Below are positions 26,754 to 35,158 of a stretch of 64,000 nucleotides of DNA, piece by piece. Location of the stretch: contig JADCGQ010000004.1 in assembly GCA_020248945.1 (NCBI GenBank), positions 1-64,000 on the forward strand. The letters are read 5' to 3'. Position 1 is the stretch's first letter. Each line of letters begins with the position of its first letter. A program made the position numbers and the translations under genes. Source of the stretch: Rubrivivax sp. GTDB lineage: Bacteria > Pseudomonadota > Gammaproteobacteria > Burkholderiales > Burkholderiaceae_C. Below the pieces are notes generated by a model that saw only the letters and a list, made by a program, of their open reading frames with translations, searched no databases and was not told the DNA's origin.

Positions 26754-27881
26754 ATGGACTTCGATTTCACCGACGACCAGGAATCCCTGCGCGACGCCGT
26801 GCGGCGCTGGGTCGACAAGGGCTTCCCCTTCGAGCGCCGGCATGCGCTGGCCAAGGCCGGTGGCGCCACGCGCGCGGTCTGGGGCGAGCTGTCCGAGCTG
26901 GGCCTCGTGGGCCTGGTGGTGCCCGAGGCACACGGCGGCATGGCCTTCGGCGCCATCGAAGCCATGGTCGTGCAAGAGGAACTCGGCCGCGGCATCGTCA
27001 ACGCACCCTATGCCGCCGCGGCGCTGATGGCCCCGGCCTTGCTGGCAGGCGCGCCTGCCGCCGTGCAGGCCGAGTGGCTGCCGGCGATGGCCAGCGGCGA
27101 GGCACTGGTCGTGCCCGCGCTGCACGAGCGCGCCAGCCGGCACCGCTGGCAACGCGTGGCGGTTCGCGCCGCCGCGGCCGGCGGCGGCCACCGGCTCGCG
27201 GGCATCAAGTGCCTGGTGCCGGCGGGTGACGAGGCGGATGCCTTTGTCGTCTCGGCGCGCCTGGCGGGCGCGGACGACGATGCCGCTGGCATCGGCGTGT
27301 TCCTGGTGAAGCGCGCCGACGTCCGCGTCGTGGGCTACCCTACGCAGGACGGCGCCCGCGCAGCCGACGTTCACCTGGTCGACACCCCGGCCACGCTGCT
27401 GCAGGCCGAGGGCGCCGAAGCCCTGGCGCGCGCCGTCGACATCGGCAGCGCCGCCGTCTGCGCCGAGGCCGTGGGGCTGATGGACCGCCTGGTGGCGATC
27501 ACCGTCGATTACATGAATACCCGCAAACAGTTTGGTGCCACTCTGGCCAGTTTTCAGGCGCTGCGACACCGCATCGCCGACGTGAAGATGCACTTGGAAC
27601 TGGGGCGCTCGATGAGCTATTACGCCAGCCTCAAGCTCGGCGAGACTGCAGCCCAGCGCCAGCGCGCGGTGGCGCAGGCGCGCGTGCAACTGGGCCAGAG
27701 CATGCGCCACGTGGGCCAGCAGTGCATTCAGCTGCACGGCGGCATCGCCTGCACCGACGAGTACATCGCCAGCCACTGCTTCAAGCGCCTGACCATGCTC
27801 GAGCTGACACTTGGCGACACGCTGCACCACCTGGGCGAGGTGTCGGCGCGCATGCAGGACACGGCCGGCGTCTTCGCCTGA
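26754..27881 (+). CDS. Acyl-CoA dehydrogenase, PimD-like small subunit
   Basis: A 375-residue acyl-CoA dehydrogenase paralogue that likely pairs with the preceding protein. It begins MDFDFTDDQESLRDAVRRWV, has FGAIEAMVVQEELGRGIVN, and ends with YMNTRKQFGATLASFQALRHRIADV and QLHGGIACTDEYIASHCFKRL. The middle (residues 110-200) lacks the usual EP(G/E)SGSD loop and instead has alanine-rich sequence (RVAVRAAAAGGGHRLAG), so this subunit may be structural with the larger one catalytic. A cacaggagcacac ribosome-binding site precedes the ATG. Confidence 0.87.
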   Translation: MDFDFTDDQESLRDAVRRWVDKGFPFERRHALAKAGGATRAVWGELSELGLVGLVVPEAHGGMAFGAIEAMVVQEELGRGIVNAPYAAAALMAPALLAGAPAAVQAEWLPAMASGEALVVPALHERASRHRWQRVAVRAAAAGGGHRLAGIKCLVPAGDEADAFVVSARLAGADDDAAGIGVFLVKRADVRVVGYPTQDGARAADVHLVDTPATLLQAEGAEALARAVDIGSAAVCAEAVGLMDRLVAITVDYMNTRKQFGATLASFQALRHRIADVKMHLELGRSMSYYASLKLGETAAQRQRAVAQARVQLGQSMRHVGQQCIQLHGGIACTDEYIASHCFKRLTMLELTLGDTLHHLGEVSARMQDTAGVFA

Positions 27882-27907
27882 CCGAAACGGAGGGCCCCGT
27901 TCGCGGG

Positions 27908-27931
27908 GGGGTGCCCGTCGCGCAGCACCCC
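27908..27931 (+). terminator. Hairpin after the acyl-CoA dehydrogenase pair
   Basis: Arms ggggtgc and gcacccc enclose a 10-nt loop 26 bp after the stop codon. There is no T-run. It could end the two-gene operon or stabilise its 3' end. Confidence 0.35.
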
Positions 27932-28031
27932 ACGGCGAGCAAATCAGGGTTCACCCGGATCCGGTCGCCGCAGGCTGACCATGACGATATCGGGCGAGAG
28001 TCAGTCCCATTGCAGGGCAGGCCCGCCCCGC

Positions 28032-29882
28032 ATGATCACCGCCCCCACCTCCCAACGATCCGACTGGTCGACGCCGGCGCGCAGCGACTGGGTCATCCGC
28101 GAACGCATCGCCTACGAGTGCGTGGCAACGATGGTCCGCGCCACGCCGTTTCCGCTGCTCGTGGGGCTGGCCTTCGCGGCCACCTCCACGGTGGTGCTGC
28201 TTCGCGAGACCAGCGCGGGGGCCGTGGCGCTGTGGTTTGCGGTACTGACGGTGTTGACCGGGCTGCGGGTGCTGCACACCCGCCGATTCGAAGCCGACCC
28301 TCAGCGGCAGGCCCGCGCCGACTACTGGGAACGCAGCTACCTGTTGCTGCTGCTGCCGTATGGCCTGGCCTGGACGGCCATGCTGGCCCTGGCCGGCCCA
28401 CGCATCAGCGGCTTCACCTTCAGCTACGTCGTCGTCGGGCTGCTGGGGGTGGCCAGCGTCGGCGTGTACACCACGCACAGCGTGTTCCGCGCCAGCGCCG
28501 CGTGGTTGCTGTCGATCACCTTGCCGGTGGCAGCCTGGAGCATGTGGCGCGGCGGCATCGATGGCGTCGTGCTGGCAATGGGGACGTCGCTGTTCACGGG
28601 CGTGATGCTGCACGAAAGCCTGCGCAGCAGCCGCCTGCAGACCGAGACGATGCACCTGCGCCTGGAGAACGCCGCCATCGCCGACGACCGCGCCCGTGCC
28701 CTGGCGCTGGCCGAGCAGAGCAGCCGCGCCAAGACGCGCTTCCTGGCCACCATCAGCCACGAGATGCGCACGCCGCTGAACGGCATCATGGGCATCAGCG
28801 AGCTGATGCGCGATGAAGCCCGCGACGCCCAGTTGCGCCAGCGGGCCGAGATCGTGCTGCGCTCCTCCAAACAGCTGCACCGCGTGATCGGCGACCTGCT
28901 CGACCTGTCGCGGCTGGAGTTCGGTCGACTCGCGCTCGAGCCAGCGCCCTTCGATCCGGCGCAGGCGCTGCGCGACGTGCTGGCGCTCGCCGCGCCGGTG
29001 GCGGCCGAGCGGGGCCTGGTGCTCGATCTCGAGGTGGTGCCGGCCGTGCCCCGCTACGTATCAGGCGACGTCGCCCGCGTGAAGCAGGTGCTGCACAACC
29101 TGCTGTCCAACGCGCTGCGCTTCACCAGCGCCGGCCGCATCGGCGTGACGCTGGCGCCCTCGCCTCAGGGGCTGCTCTACACGGTCAGCGACACCGGGCC
29201 GGGGATCGAACCCGAGCGCCTGGCCGGCGTCTTCGAGCCCTTCGACCACGGTGGCGCCGAGCTCGAGCGCCCGCACCAGGGTGTCGGGCTGGGCCTGAGC
29301 ATCTCGCGCCGACTCGCGCGCGAGATGAACGGCGACCTCACCTGCGAATCCGAACCCGGGCGCGGCAGCCGCTTCTTCTTCACGCTGCAGGCCCCAGTGG
29401 TGGGCGAGCCCGCGGCTCGCGACGACGACGAGCAGCCGACACCGCGATTCGCGGGCCGCGTGCTGGTGGTCGACGACAACGAGGTCAATGCGCTGGTCGC
29501 CCAGGCCATGCTGGCGCGCCTGGGCCTGCCCAGCGACATCGCCATCGACGGCGAACAAGCCCTCGAGAAGATGTCCTTGGCACAGCACGACGTGGTGCTG
29601 ATGGACTGCCGCATGCCCAAGCTCGACGGCTGGTCGGCCACCTCGCGCTGGCGCGACCGCGAGTTCCTGCAGGGCGGCACGCAGCGCCTGCCGATCATCG
29701 GCGTCACGGCCAACGTCAGCGACGCCGATCGCCTGCATTGCCTGCAAAGCGGGATGGACGGCTTCCTGCCCAAGCCCTTCCGCATCCAGGAGCTGGCCGA
29801 CGTGGTGGCGCCCCATCTGAAGGCCGCCACCACCACGAGCGGCACGTCGGTGCCAGCGGCGAACGGCCAGTCCGCCGCATGA
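28032..29882 (+). CDS. Hybrid sensor histidine kinase with C-terminal receiver
   Basis: About 616 residues from ATG 28032 (another in-frame ATG lies at 27981). The N-terminal third is membrane-embedded, with six or more hydrophobic helices from LLVGLAFAATSTVVLL to VVLAMGTSLFTGVML and no large periplasmic loop, so it probably senses something in or near the membrane. HisKA: TISHEMRTPL (His 243). N box: VLHNLLSNALRFT. G boxes: DTGPGIE and GVGLGLSISR. The receiver has VVDDNEVNA, D525 in LMDCRMPKLDG and PKPFRI. It overlaps the P1 peptidase gene by 4 bp. No response regulator with an output domain is adjacent. Confidence 0.9.
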   Translation: MITAPTSQRSDWSTPARSDWVIRERIAYECVATMVRATPFPLLVGLAFAATSTVVLLRETSAGAVALWFAVLTVLTGLRVLHTRRFEADPQRQARADYWERSYLLLLLPYGLAWTAMLALAGPRISGFTFSYVVVGLLGVASVGVYTTHSVFRASAAWLLSITLPVAAWSMWRGGIDGVVLAMGTSLFTGVMLHESLRSSRLQTETMHLRLENAAIADDRARALALAEQSSRAKTRFLATISHEMRTPLNGIMGISELMRDEARDAQLRQRAEIVLRSSKQLHRVIGDLLDLSRLEFGRLALEPAPFDPAQALRDVLALAAPVAAERGLVLDLEVVPAVPRYVSGDVARVKQVLHNLLSNALRFTSAGRIGVTLAPSPQGLLYTVSDTGPGIEPERLAGVFEPFDHGGAELERPHQGVGLGLSISRRLAREMNGDLTCESEPGRGSRFFFTLQAPVVGEPAARDDDEQPTPRFAGRVLVVDDNEVNALVAQAMLARLGLPSDIAIDGEQALEKMSLAQHDVVLMDCRMPKLDGWSATSRWRDREFLQGGTQRLPIIGVTANVSDADRLHCLQSGMDGFLPKPFRIQELADVVAPHLKAATTTSGTSVPAANGQSAA

Positions 29883-30889
29883 CGGCCACCGCGCCCTACC
29901 CGGGCTGCGTGACACAGGTCGCCGGCATCGCCGTCGGCCATGCCGCGATGGCCGGCAGGCCCACCGGCTGCACGGTGCTCTTGTGCCCGGAGGGCGCGGC
30001 CGCCGGCGTGGCCCAGCGCGGTGGTGCGCCCGGCACGCGCGAGACCGATCTGCTGCGCCCCGAGAACGCCGTGCCCGTGGTGCACGCGTTGCTGCTCACG
30101 GGCGGCAGCGCCTTCGGCCTGGCCGCCGCCGACGGCGTGATGCGCTGGCTGGCCGCGCGCGGCCACGGCCTGGCGGTGGGGCCGGCGCGGGTGCCCATCG
30201 TGCCGGCGGCGGTGCTGTTCGACCTGTGGCTCGGCAACCCCGCCATCCACCCCGATGCCGCCTGTGGCGAGGCCGCCTGCCAGGCCGCCGCCGCAACCCC
30301 TGCAGGCGTGCCGCTGGCGCAGGGCAGCCAAGGCGCCGGCCTGGGCGCGAGCGTCGGCAAGCTCTTCGGCATCGGCCGCGCCATGAAGGGCGGCATCGGC
30401 TGCGCGTCGCTGCAGGTGGGCGGCATCACGGTGGCGGCGCTGATGGCCGTCAACGCCATCGGCGACGTGATCGGCGCCGACGGCACGGTGCTCGCCGGCG
30501 CCCGCACACCCGACGGCCGCCAGCGCCTGGGCACGGCGGCGGCGCTGCGCGCCGGTGCTCGGGCCGGCGCGCCGGTGGTGCCACCGGCGGGATCGGCCAC
30601 GACCATCGGCGTCGTCGTCACCGACGCCGCGCTCGACAAGCTGCAGGCGCACCAACTGGCCGCGCTGGCCTACCACGGCCTGCCACGCGCCATCGATCCG
30701 CTCGGCCTGCACGACGGCGACACCTTGTTCGCGCTGGCCACCGGCCGCGCGGGTGCGCAGGCCGTCGACCTGTCGACGCTGGGCGCGCTCGGCGCCGAGG
30801 TGGTGGCGCGCGCGATCCGCAACGCGGTGTGGCACGCCGAGGCCCTGCCGGGACACGACCTGCCCACGATGCGCGACCTGCCGGCATGA
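29879..30889 (+). CDS. P1 family (DmpA/S58) peptidase
   Basis: A 336-residue protein of the DmpA aminopeptidase family, which self-cleaves to an alpha/beta form with an N-terminal Ser or Thr nucleophile. VAGIAVGHAAMAGRPTGCTV, ALLLTGGSAFGLAAADGVMRWL, GQGAGLGASVGK-like QGAGLGASVGKLFG, and GGIGCASLQVGGITVAALMAVNAIGD are all family segments. The candidate cleavage point lies before the S of GCASLQ or in the following GGITVAAL; which residue is the nucleophile needs alignment. Relatives cleave beta-peptides or D-amino-acid peptides. It is translationally coupled to genes on both sides. Confidence 0.88.
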   Translation: MTATAPYPGCVTQVAGIAVGHAAMAGRPTGCTVLLCPEGAAAGVAQRGGAPGTRETDLLRPENAVPVVHALLLTGGSAFGLAAADGVMRWLAARGHGLAVGPARVPIVPAAVLFDLWLGNPAIHPDAACGEAACQAAAATPAGVPLAQGSQGAGLGASVGKLFGIGRAMKGGIGCASLQVGGITVAALMAVNAIGDVIGADGTVLAGARTPDGRQRLGTAAALRAGARAGAPVVPPAGSATTIGVVVTDAALDKLQAHQLAALAYHGLPRAIDPLGLHDGDTLFALATGRAGAQAVDLSTLGALGAEVVARAIRNAVWHAEALPGHDLPTMRDLPA

Positions 30890-31593
30890 GCACCCCGCGA
30901 CGCGCCACGCGGCGCTGGGGCGACGTCCTCTTTCAGCAGGGCTTCGGCACGCGCCACGAGTGCCTGGGGCTCATCGCGGCCGGCCAGTTGCGCCACGCCG
31001 GTGCGGTGGTCGACGACCCCGCCGCCGAAGTGGCCACCGAAGGCCTGGTGTTCGAGGTGAGCGGCACGCCCTGGCCCTGGCGCGAACAGGCGCTGATCCT
31101 GCTGCACAAGCCCGCCGGCTACGAGTGCTCGCGCAAGCCGCGCGACCACCCGGGCGTGATGTCGCTGCTGCCCGCGCCGCTGCAACGCCGCGGCGTGCAG
31201 CCCATCGGCCGGCTCGACGCCGACACCACGGGCCTGCTGATGCTCACCGACGACGGCGCGCTGATCCACCGGCTCACGCACCCGAAGCGGCATGTCGCCA
31301 AGGTCTACATCGCGACGACGCGCCACACCGTGAACGCCGACGCAGCCGCAGCCCTGTGCGCCGGGGTGGTGCTGCACGACGATCCAGCGCCGGTGCGCGC
31401 CACGGCCTGCGAGGTGCTCGATGCGCACACGCTGCGGCTCACACTCACCGACGGCCGCTACCACCAGGTCAAGCGCATGGTGGCCGCGGTGGCCAATCGC
31501 TGCGAGACGCTTCACCGCGAGTCCTTCGGGCCCTGGGTGCTGCCGGCCGATCTGCCGCCGGGGCATTGGCGCTGGGCGGATGAGGCGGGCTGA
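30886..31593 (+). CDS. rsuA: 16S rRNA pseudouridine synthase, RsuA type
   Basis: A 235-residue protein: an S4 RNA-binding domain (DVLFQQGFGTRHECLGLIA) then a RsuA-family catalytic domain with LILLHKPAGYECSRKP, the active-site aspartate in PIGRLDADTTGLLMLTDDG, KVYIAT and DGRYHQVKRMVAAVANRCE. RsuA makes pseudouridine 516 in 16S rRNA; the RluB/E/F paralogues resemble it, so the exact site is a family-level prediction. Its ATG overlaps the P1 peptidase stop. A large inverted repeat follows 6 bp after the stop. Confidence 0.9.
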   Translation: MSTPRRATRRWGDVLFQQGFGTRHECLGLIAAGQLRHAGAVVDDPAAEVATEGLVFEVSGTPWPWREQALILLHKPAGYECSRKPRDHPGVMSLLPAPLQRRGVQPIGRLDADTTGLLMLTDDGALIHRLTHPKRHVAKVYIATTRHTVNADAAAALCAGVVLHDDPAPVRATACEVLDAHTLRLTLTDGRYHQVKRMVAAVANRCETLHRESFGPWVLPADLPPGHWRWADEAG

Positions 31594-31599
31594 CAAAGG

Positions 31600-31686
31600 G
31601 CTTCGACAGGCTCAGCCCGAACGGGTGGGGGCGGCGCCGCCGGTCGTTCGCGCAGCCCGCTCCGTTCGCGCTGAGCCTGTCGAAGC
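31600..31686. repeat. Long inverted repeat (REP-like) between convergent genes
   Basis: The 25-bp arm starting gcttcgacaggctcagc (31600-31624) is repeated inverted at 31662-31686 with one mismatch, around a 37-bp centre that holds a smaller gcggcgccgc palindrome. The cttcgacaggctcag core is a widespread proteobacterial intergenic repeat (general knowledge, not searched). It lies between the stops of rsuA (+) and the glycosyltransferase gene (-), fitting a bidirectional transcription end. Confidence 0.85.
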
Positions 31687-31703
31687 GCCCGCGCCGCGCC
31701 GCA

Positions 31704-32516
31704 TCACCCCCAGCGCACACGCGCCCAGGTGCCGATCTGGCGCCACGCCTCGCGCCAGCGCCCACGCCGGCGCAGCGCATCGGCCTGCCGCATCAGGTGG
31801 CGCGCCAGCGGCTTGAGCGCCGGGTCGCCCACGCGCGCTGCGAACTCGCGGCGGATGAGCTCCGGCATCTCCGCCTGCAGCACCGCATCGCTCTGGCGCG
31901 CGCTCATGCCGGTGGCGGCGTAGTCGGCCACGATCAGATCGATCCACTGCGGCGGCGCCTCGAAGGCCGCGCGCAAATTGAAGGCCCAGTCGGCCCAGAG
32001 CCGGTAGCGCGGCTCGAAGCCGCCCAGGCGCTGCCACAGCGAGCGGCGGTAGAAGATGGCCTGCTGGCAGACGTTGGCCTTGAGCAGCCGCGCCAGCGGC
32101 ATCGGTCCGGCGTAGCGGCCGCCGGCGGGCACGCCGTCGGGGCTGTCGGCCATCATGCGCACGTCGCCGTGCACGAGCTCGGCGGTGCTGGCGCGCAGGG
32201 CCTCGGCGGCACGGGCCAGTGTGTCGGGCGCGTGCAGCCGGTCGTCGCTGCCCAGCACCAGCACCCATTCACCGCGGGCGAGCGCGATGCCGCGGTTGAT
32301 GGCGTCGTACACGCCGCTGTCGGGCCGCGAGTCCACCTGCAGCGCCGGCAGCTCGGCCGCGCGGCCGCGGGCGAGGTCGGACGTGCCGTCGTCGGAAGCG
32401 CCGTCGCTGACGATGAGCTCGAAGTCGCGCCAGGTCTGCGCCGCGATCGAGTCGATGGCGCCCGGCAGCAGCGCGGCGCTGCGGAAGGTGGGGATGACGA
32501 TGCTGATCAGCGGCAC
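31704..32516 (-). CDS. Glycosyltransferase, family 2
   Basis: A 270-residue GT-A glycosyltransferase: VPLISIVIPTFRSAALLPGAIDSI at the start, VSDGASDDGT, the DxD-like metal motif in LVLGSDDRLHAP, and DSGVYDAINRGIALARGEW. This is the WcaA/PGL-type lineage in which a D-S-G-(V/I)-Y-D-A motif follows the nucleotide site. The start is a GTG at 32516, placing the beta-strand at the N-terminus; the open frame upstream is a shadow of the FkbM gene. It should add a sugar to a surface polysaccharide. It lies 43 bp after the FkbM gene on the same strand. Confidence 0.87.
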   Translation of the reverse strand: MPLISIVIPTFRSAALLPGAIDSIAAQTWRDFELIVSDGASDDGTSDLARGRAAELPALQVDSRPDSGVYDAINRGIALARGEWVLVLGSDDRLHAPDTLARAAEALRASTAELVHGDVRMMADSPDGVPAGGRYAGPMPLARLLKANVCQQAIFYRRSLWQRLGGFEPRYRLWADWAFNLRAAFEAPPQWIDLIVADYAATGMSARQSDAVLQAEMPELIRREFAARVGDPALKPLARHLMRQADALRRRGRWREAWRQIGTWARVRWG

Positions 32517-32559
32517 GGCAGCGTCCCGGGCGGTTGGCCAGCGTGGCCGCGGCGTTTGC

Positions 32560-33333
32560 TCAAGCCGCCGCCCGGCGCGCCCGCCGCGCCAGCCGCCAGC
32601 GGTGCCAGGCCGCGCGCAGCCGGCCGGCCGTGGTGTAGGCCAGCGCCAGCGGCACGTCTTCGCGCGCCACGAACACGGCGTTGCCATGCATCGGCACGCC
32701 GGGCGCCAGCGGCGCGAAGCCGAGGTTGTCGAAGCGCCAGGCCAGCAGCTCTTCCACCTGCGGCAGCAGGCCGCCGCCGGCGTACACCGACTCGGTGCTG
32801 ACCTCGGTGTAGATCAGCCGCACCTGCTGCAGCAGCGCGCGCGGCAGGGCCGACAGCACCTGGAACTCGGCGCCCTGCACGTCGACCAGCAGCACGTCGG
32901 GCAGCGGCAGGCCGGCCTCGGCCAGCGCGGCGTCGAGCCGGCGCGTGGGCACGAGAATCGTGCGCTGCACCTGCACTTGCGGGAAGAGCTCGCCGTGCGA
33001 GCCGAAGCGCAGCAAGGAGCTCGACTCGCCGTCGTTGCTGGTGACGTGGAACTCGGCCTCGCCGTCGCGGTCGGACACCGCCACCGGAAACACCTTCAGC
33101 CGGGTGTCGCGCGCCGCGCGCTCGCGCAGCACGGCCAGCGGGCCTTCGAGCGGCTCGAACAGCGCGATGTGCGTGAGCCCCGGGAACAGCCGGTCGATCA
33201 GCGGCAGCTCGTCGAAGCGGTGGGCACCGATCACCGCCAACGTGCGCAGCTGCAGCGAGAGCTGGCGGCCGCGCAACTGCTTGAGCAGCTCGATGTCGTG
33301 GATGGGGCGGTCGGGGTCGAGCAGCGTCGGCAT
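32560..33333 (-). CDS. FkbM family methyltransferase
   Basis: A 257-residue SAM-dependent methyltransferase of the FkbM type: LAVIGAHRFDELPLI, ALFEPLEGPLAVLRERAA as the SAM-binding acidic turn, PVAVSDRDGEAEFHVTSNDGESSSLL, and the second motif VDVQGAEFQVL. FkbM proteins in polysaccharide clusters O-methylate sugars. The glycine-rich motif I (usually DVGAN.G) is altered to VIGAHRFDE, so activity should be checked. A GATAAT box sits 7 nt before the ATG on the minus strand. Confidence 0.85.
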   Translation of the reverse strand: MPTLLDPDRPIHDIELLKQLRGRQLSLQLRTLAVIGAHRFDELPLIDRLFPGLTHIALFEPLEGPLAVLRERAARDTRLKVFPVAVSDRDGEAEFHVTSNDGESSSLLRFGSHGELFPQVQVQRTILVPTRRLDAALAEAGLPLPDVLLVDVQGAEFQVLSALPRALLQQVRLIYTEVSTESVYAGGGLLPQVEELLAWRFDNLGFAPLAPGVPMHGNAVFVAREDVPLALAYTTAGRLRAAWHRWRLARRARRAAA

Positions 33334-33340
33334 CGCGCGG

Positions 33341-33346
33341 ATTATC
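33341..33346 (-). promoter_or_regulatory. GATAAT box for the FkbM gene
   Basis: On the minus strand GATAAT ends 7 nt before the ATG at 33333. With the opposing TAGAGT box it makes a divergent pair in a 40-bp space. Confidence 0.4.
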
Positions 33347-33358
33347 CGGCCCGGCTGC

Positions 33359-33364
33359 TAGAGT
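33359..33364 (+). promoter_or_regulatory. TAGAGT box for the large glycosyltransferase gene
   Basis: TAGAGT ends 9 nt before ATG 33374 and no Shine-Dalgarno precedes the gene. Confidence 0.35.
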
Positions 33365-33373
33365 CCCGCGCCG

Positions 33374-35149
33374 ATGCCGAAGCCCACCCCCGCCTGGATA
33401 CAAGCCCTGCAACGCCGCCTGGCGCTGTGGAACCGGCGCCGGCTGCGCCGCCGGCATCTGGCGCGCCAGCGGCCGTACGCCGCGTGGTGTGCGGAACACG
33501 ATCAGCCGCTGCCCAGTTTGCAGGCCGCGTGGCGCGCCGCCGTGCAGGCGCTGGGCGACGAGGCGCAGGCCGAACTGCTGCTGGTGGCCGATGCGCCCGA
33601 TGCCGCCGGCCTACTGCCCACGCTGCAAGCCCAGAGCCACAGCCGCTGGCGGCTGCGGGTGGCCATCACGGCAAGAGCGCCGGGTGAGCGCGCCCGCTGG
33701 CAGGCCCTGGTCGCCACCGAGCCAAGGGTGCTGCTAAGCGCCGCTGACGCACCCGATCGCACCACCGCCCTCAGCGCCTTGCTGCGCGACACCACCGCGC
33801 CCTGGTGCGCGCTGCTCGATCGCAGCGAGCGCTGGCGAGAGCGCACGCTGCTCGCGCTGCTGGGCAGCCTCACGCCGGAGGCCCTGCTGGTCTATGGCGA
33901 CGAAGACCGGCAAGACGGCGCCGGCCCCCGCCACGACCCCTGGTTCAAGCCACGCTTCGACCCCGATGCGCTGCTGGCGATGGACAGCCTCGGCGCCCCG
34001 GCGCTGTGGCGCACCGAGGCCTTGCGCGCCCGCCTCGGCCCCACGCCGCTGCAAGCCGGCGCCGAGCGCCACGACCTCGCCTTGCGCGGCGCCTGGGGCT
34101 TGCACGCCGGCCAAGTGGTGCACGTGCCCGGCGTGCTCGCCCACCGCGGCAGCGCGGCGTGCACCGATGCCGCCGCCGCCGCACGCGCCGTGCAGGCCGC
34201 GCTCGACCGCAGCGCCACCCCCGCCCGCGCCGAGCCCGACGCCGACCCGGCCGCCGCCCGCGCCGGCCTGGTGCGCGTGCGCTTCGCCGTGCCGCAGCCG
34301 CCGCCGCACGTGAGCATCGTGATCCCCACGCGCAATGGGCTGGCGCTGCTGCGGCACGCCGCCGGCAGCCTGCTGGCACGCACCACCTGGCCGGCCTTCG
34401 ACATCGTCATCGTCGACAACGGCTCCGACGACCCGGCCTGCCTGCGCTGGCTGGCCGAGGTGGTGCGCGACCCGCGCATCCGCGTGCGCCGCGACGAGCG
34501 GGCGTTCAACTTCGCGGCGCTGAACAACGCGGCGGTGGCCGAGGCCCGGGGCGAGGTGATCGCGCTCGTCAACAACGACGTCGAGCTGCTCACGCCGGGC
34601 TGGCTGGAAGAGATGGCGACGCTGGCGCTGCGCCCCGGCATCGGCGCCGTCGGCGCGCGCCTGTGGTACGAAGACGGCACCCTGCAGCACGGCGGCGTGC
34701 TGCTGGGCATCGGCGAGGTCGCGGCGCACACGCTGAAGGGCCTGCCTCGCGGCGAAGGCGGGCCGGCAGCGCGCGCGCTGCGGCTGCAGTCCTACCTGGC
34801 CGTCACGGCCGCCTGCCTGGTGGTGAGCCGCGCCAACTGGCAGCGCGTGGGCGGCATGGACGAAGGCCTGGCGGTGGCCTTCAACGACGTCGACTTCTGC
34901 CTGAAGCTGGCGGCCGCCGGGCTGCGCAACCTGTGGACGCCGCACGCCGAGATGCTGCACTTCGAGTCAGTGAGCCGCGGCCGCGACCATGACCCGGCCA
35001 AGAAGGCGCGCTACCTCGCCGAGGCCGCGGTGATGCTGCAGCGCTGGGGGCCTTGGATCGCCGACGACCCGTTCTACAACCCGAATCTTTCAGCAGCGCA
35101 CGACGACTTCTCGCTGGCCGAGCCGCCACGCTCAGCCAAGACGGGCTGA
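33374..35149 (+). CDS. Large two-part family 2 glycosyltransferase (rhamnosyltransferase-like)
   Basis: A 591-residue protein with two GT2-derived regions. Residues about 60-230 contain LLVYGDEDRQDGAGPRHDPWFKP, the DED-type motif of dual-domain polysaccharide glycosyltransferases, but this half lacks a clear N-terminal nucleotide-binding strand. Residues about 310-560 form a complete domain: VSIVIPTRNGLALLRHAAGSLL, VDNGSDDPACL, FNFAALNNAAV, ALVNNDVELL (DxD-like) and FNDVDFCLKLAAAGLRN. It probably elongates an O-antigen or exopolysaccharide. The C-terminal domain is the likely catalyst. Confidence 0.87.
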   Translation: MPKPTPAWIQALQRRLALWNRRRLRRRHLARQRPYAAWCAEHDQPLPSLQAAWRAAVQALGDEAQAELLLVADAPDAAGLLPTLQAQSHSRWRLRVAITARAPGERARWQALVATEPRVLLSAADAPDRTTALSALLRDTTAPWCALLDRSERWRERTLLALLGSLTPEALLVYGDEDRQDGAGPRHDPWFKPRFDPDALLAMDSLGAPALWRTEALRARLGPTPLQAGAERHDLALRGAWGLHAGQVVHVPGVLAHRGSAACTDAAAAARAVQAALDRSATPARAEPDADPAAARAGLVRVRFAVPQPPPHVSIVIPTRNGLALLRHAAGSLLARTTWPAFDIVIVDNGSDDPACLRWLAEVVRDPRIRVRRDERAFNFAALNNAAVAEARGEVIALVNNDVELLTPGWLEEMATLALRPGIGAVGARLWYEDGTLQHGGVLLGIGEVAAHTLKGLPRGEGGPAARALRLQSYLAVTAACLVVSRANWQRVGGMDEGLAVAFNDVDFCLKLAAAGLRNLWTPHAEMLHFESVSRGRDHDPAKKARYLAEAAVMLQRWGPWIADDPFYNPNLSAAHDDFSLAEPPRSAKTG

Positions 35150-35158
35150 GCCGCGGCC

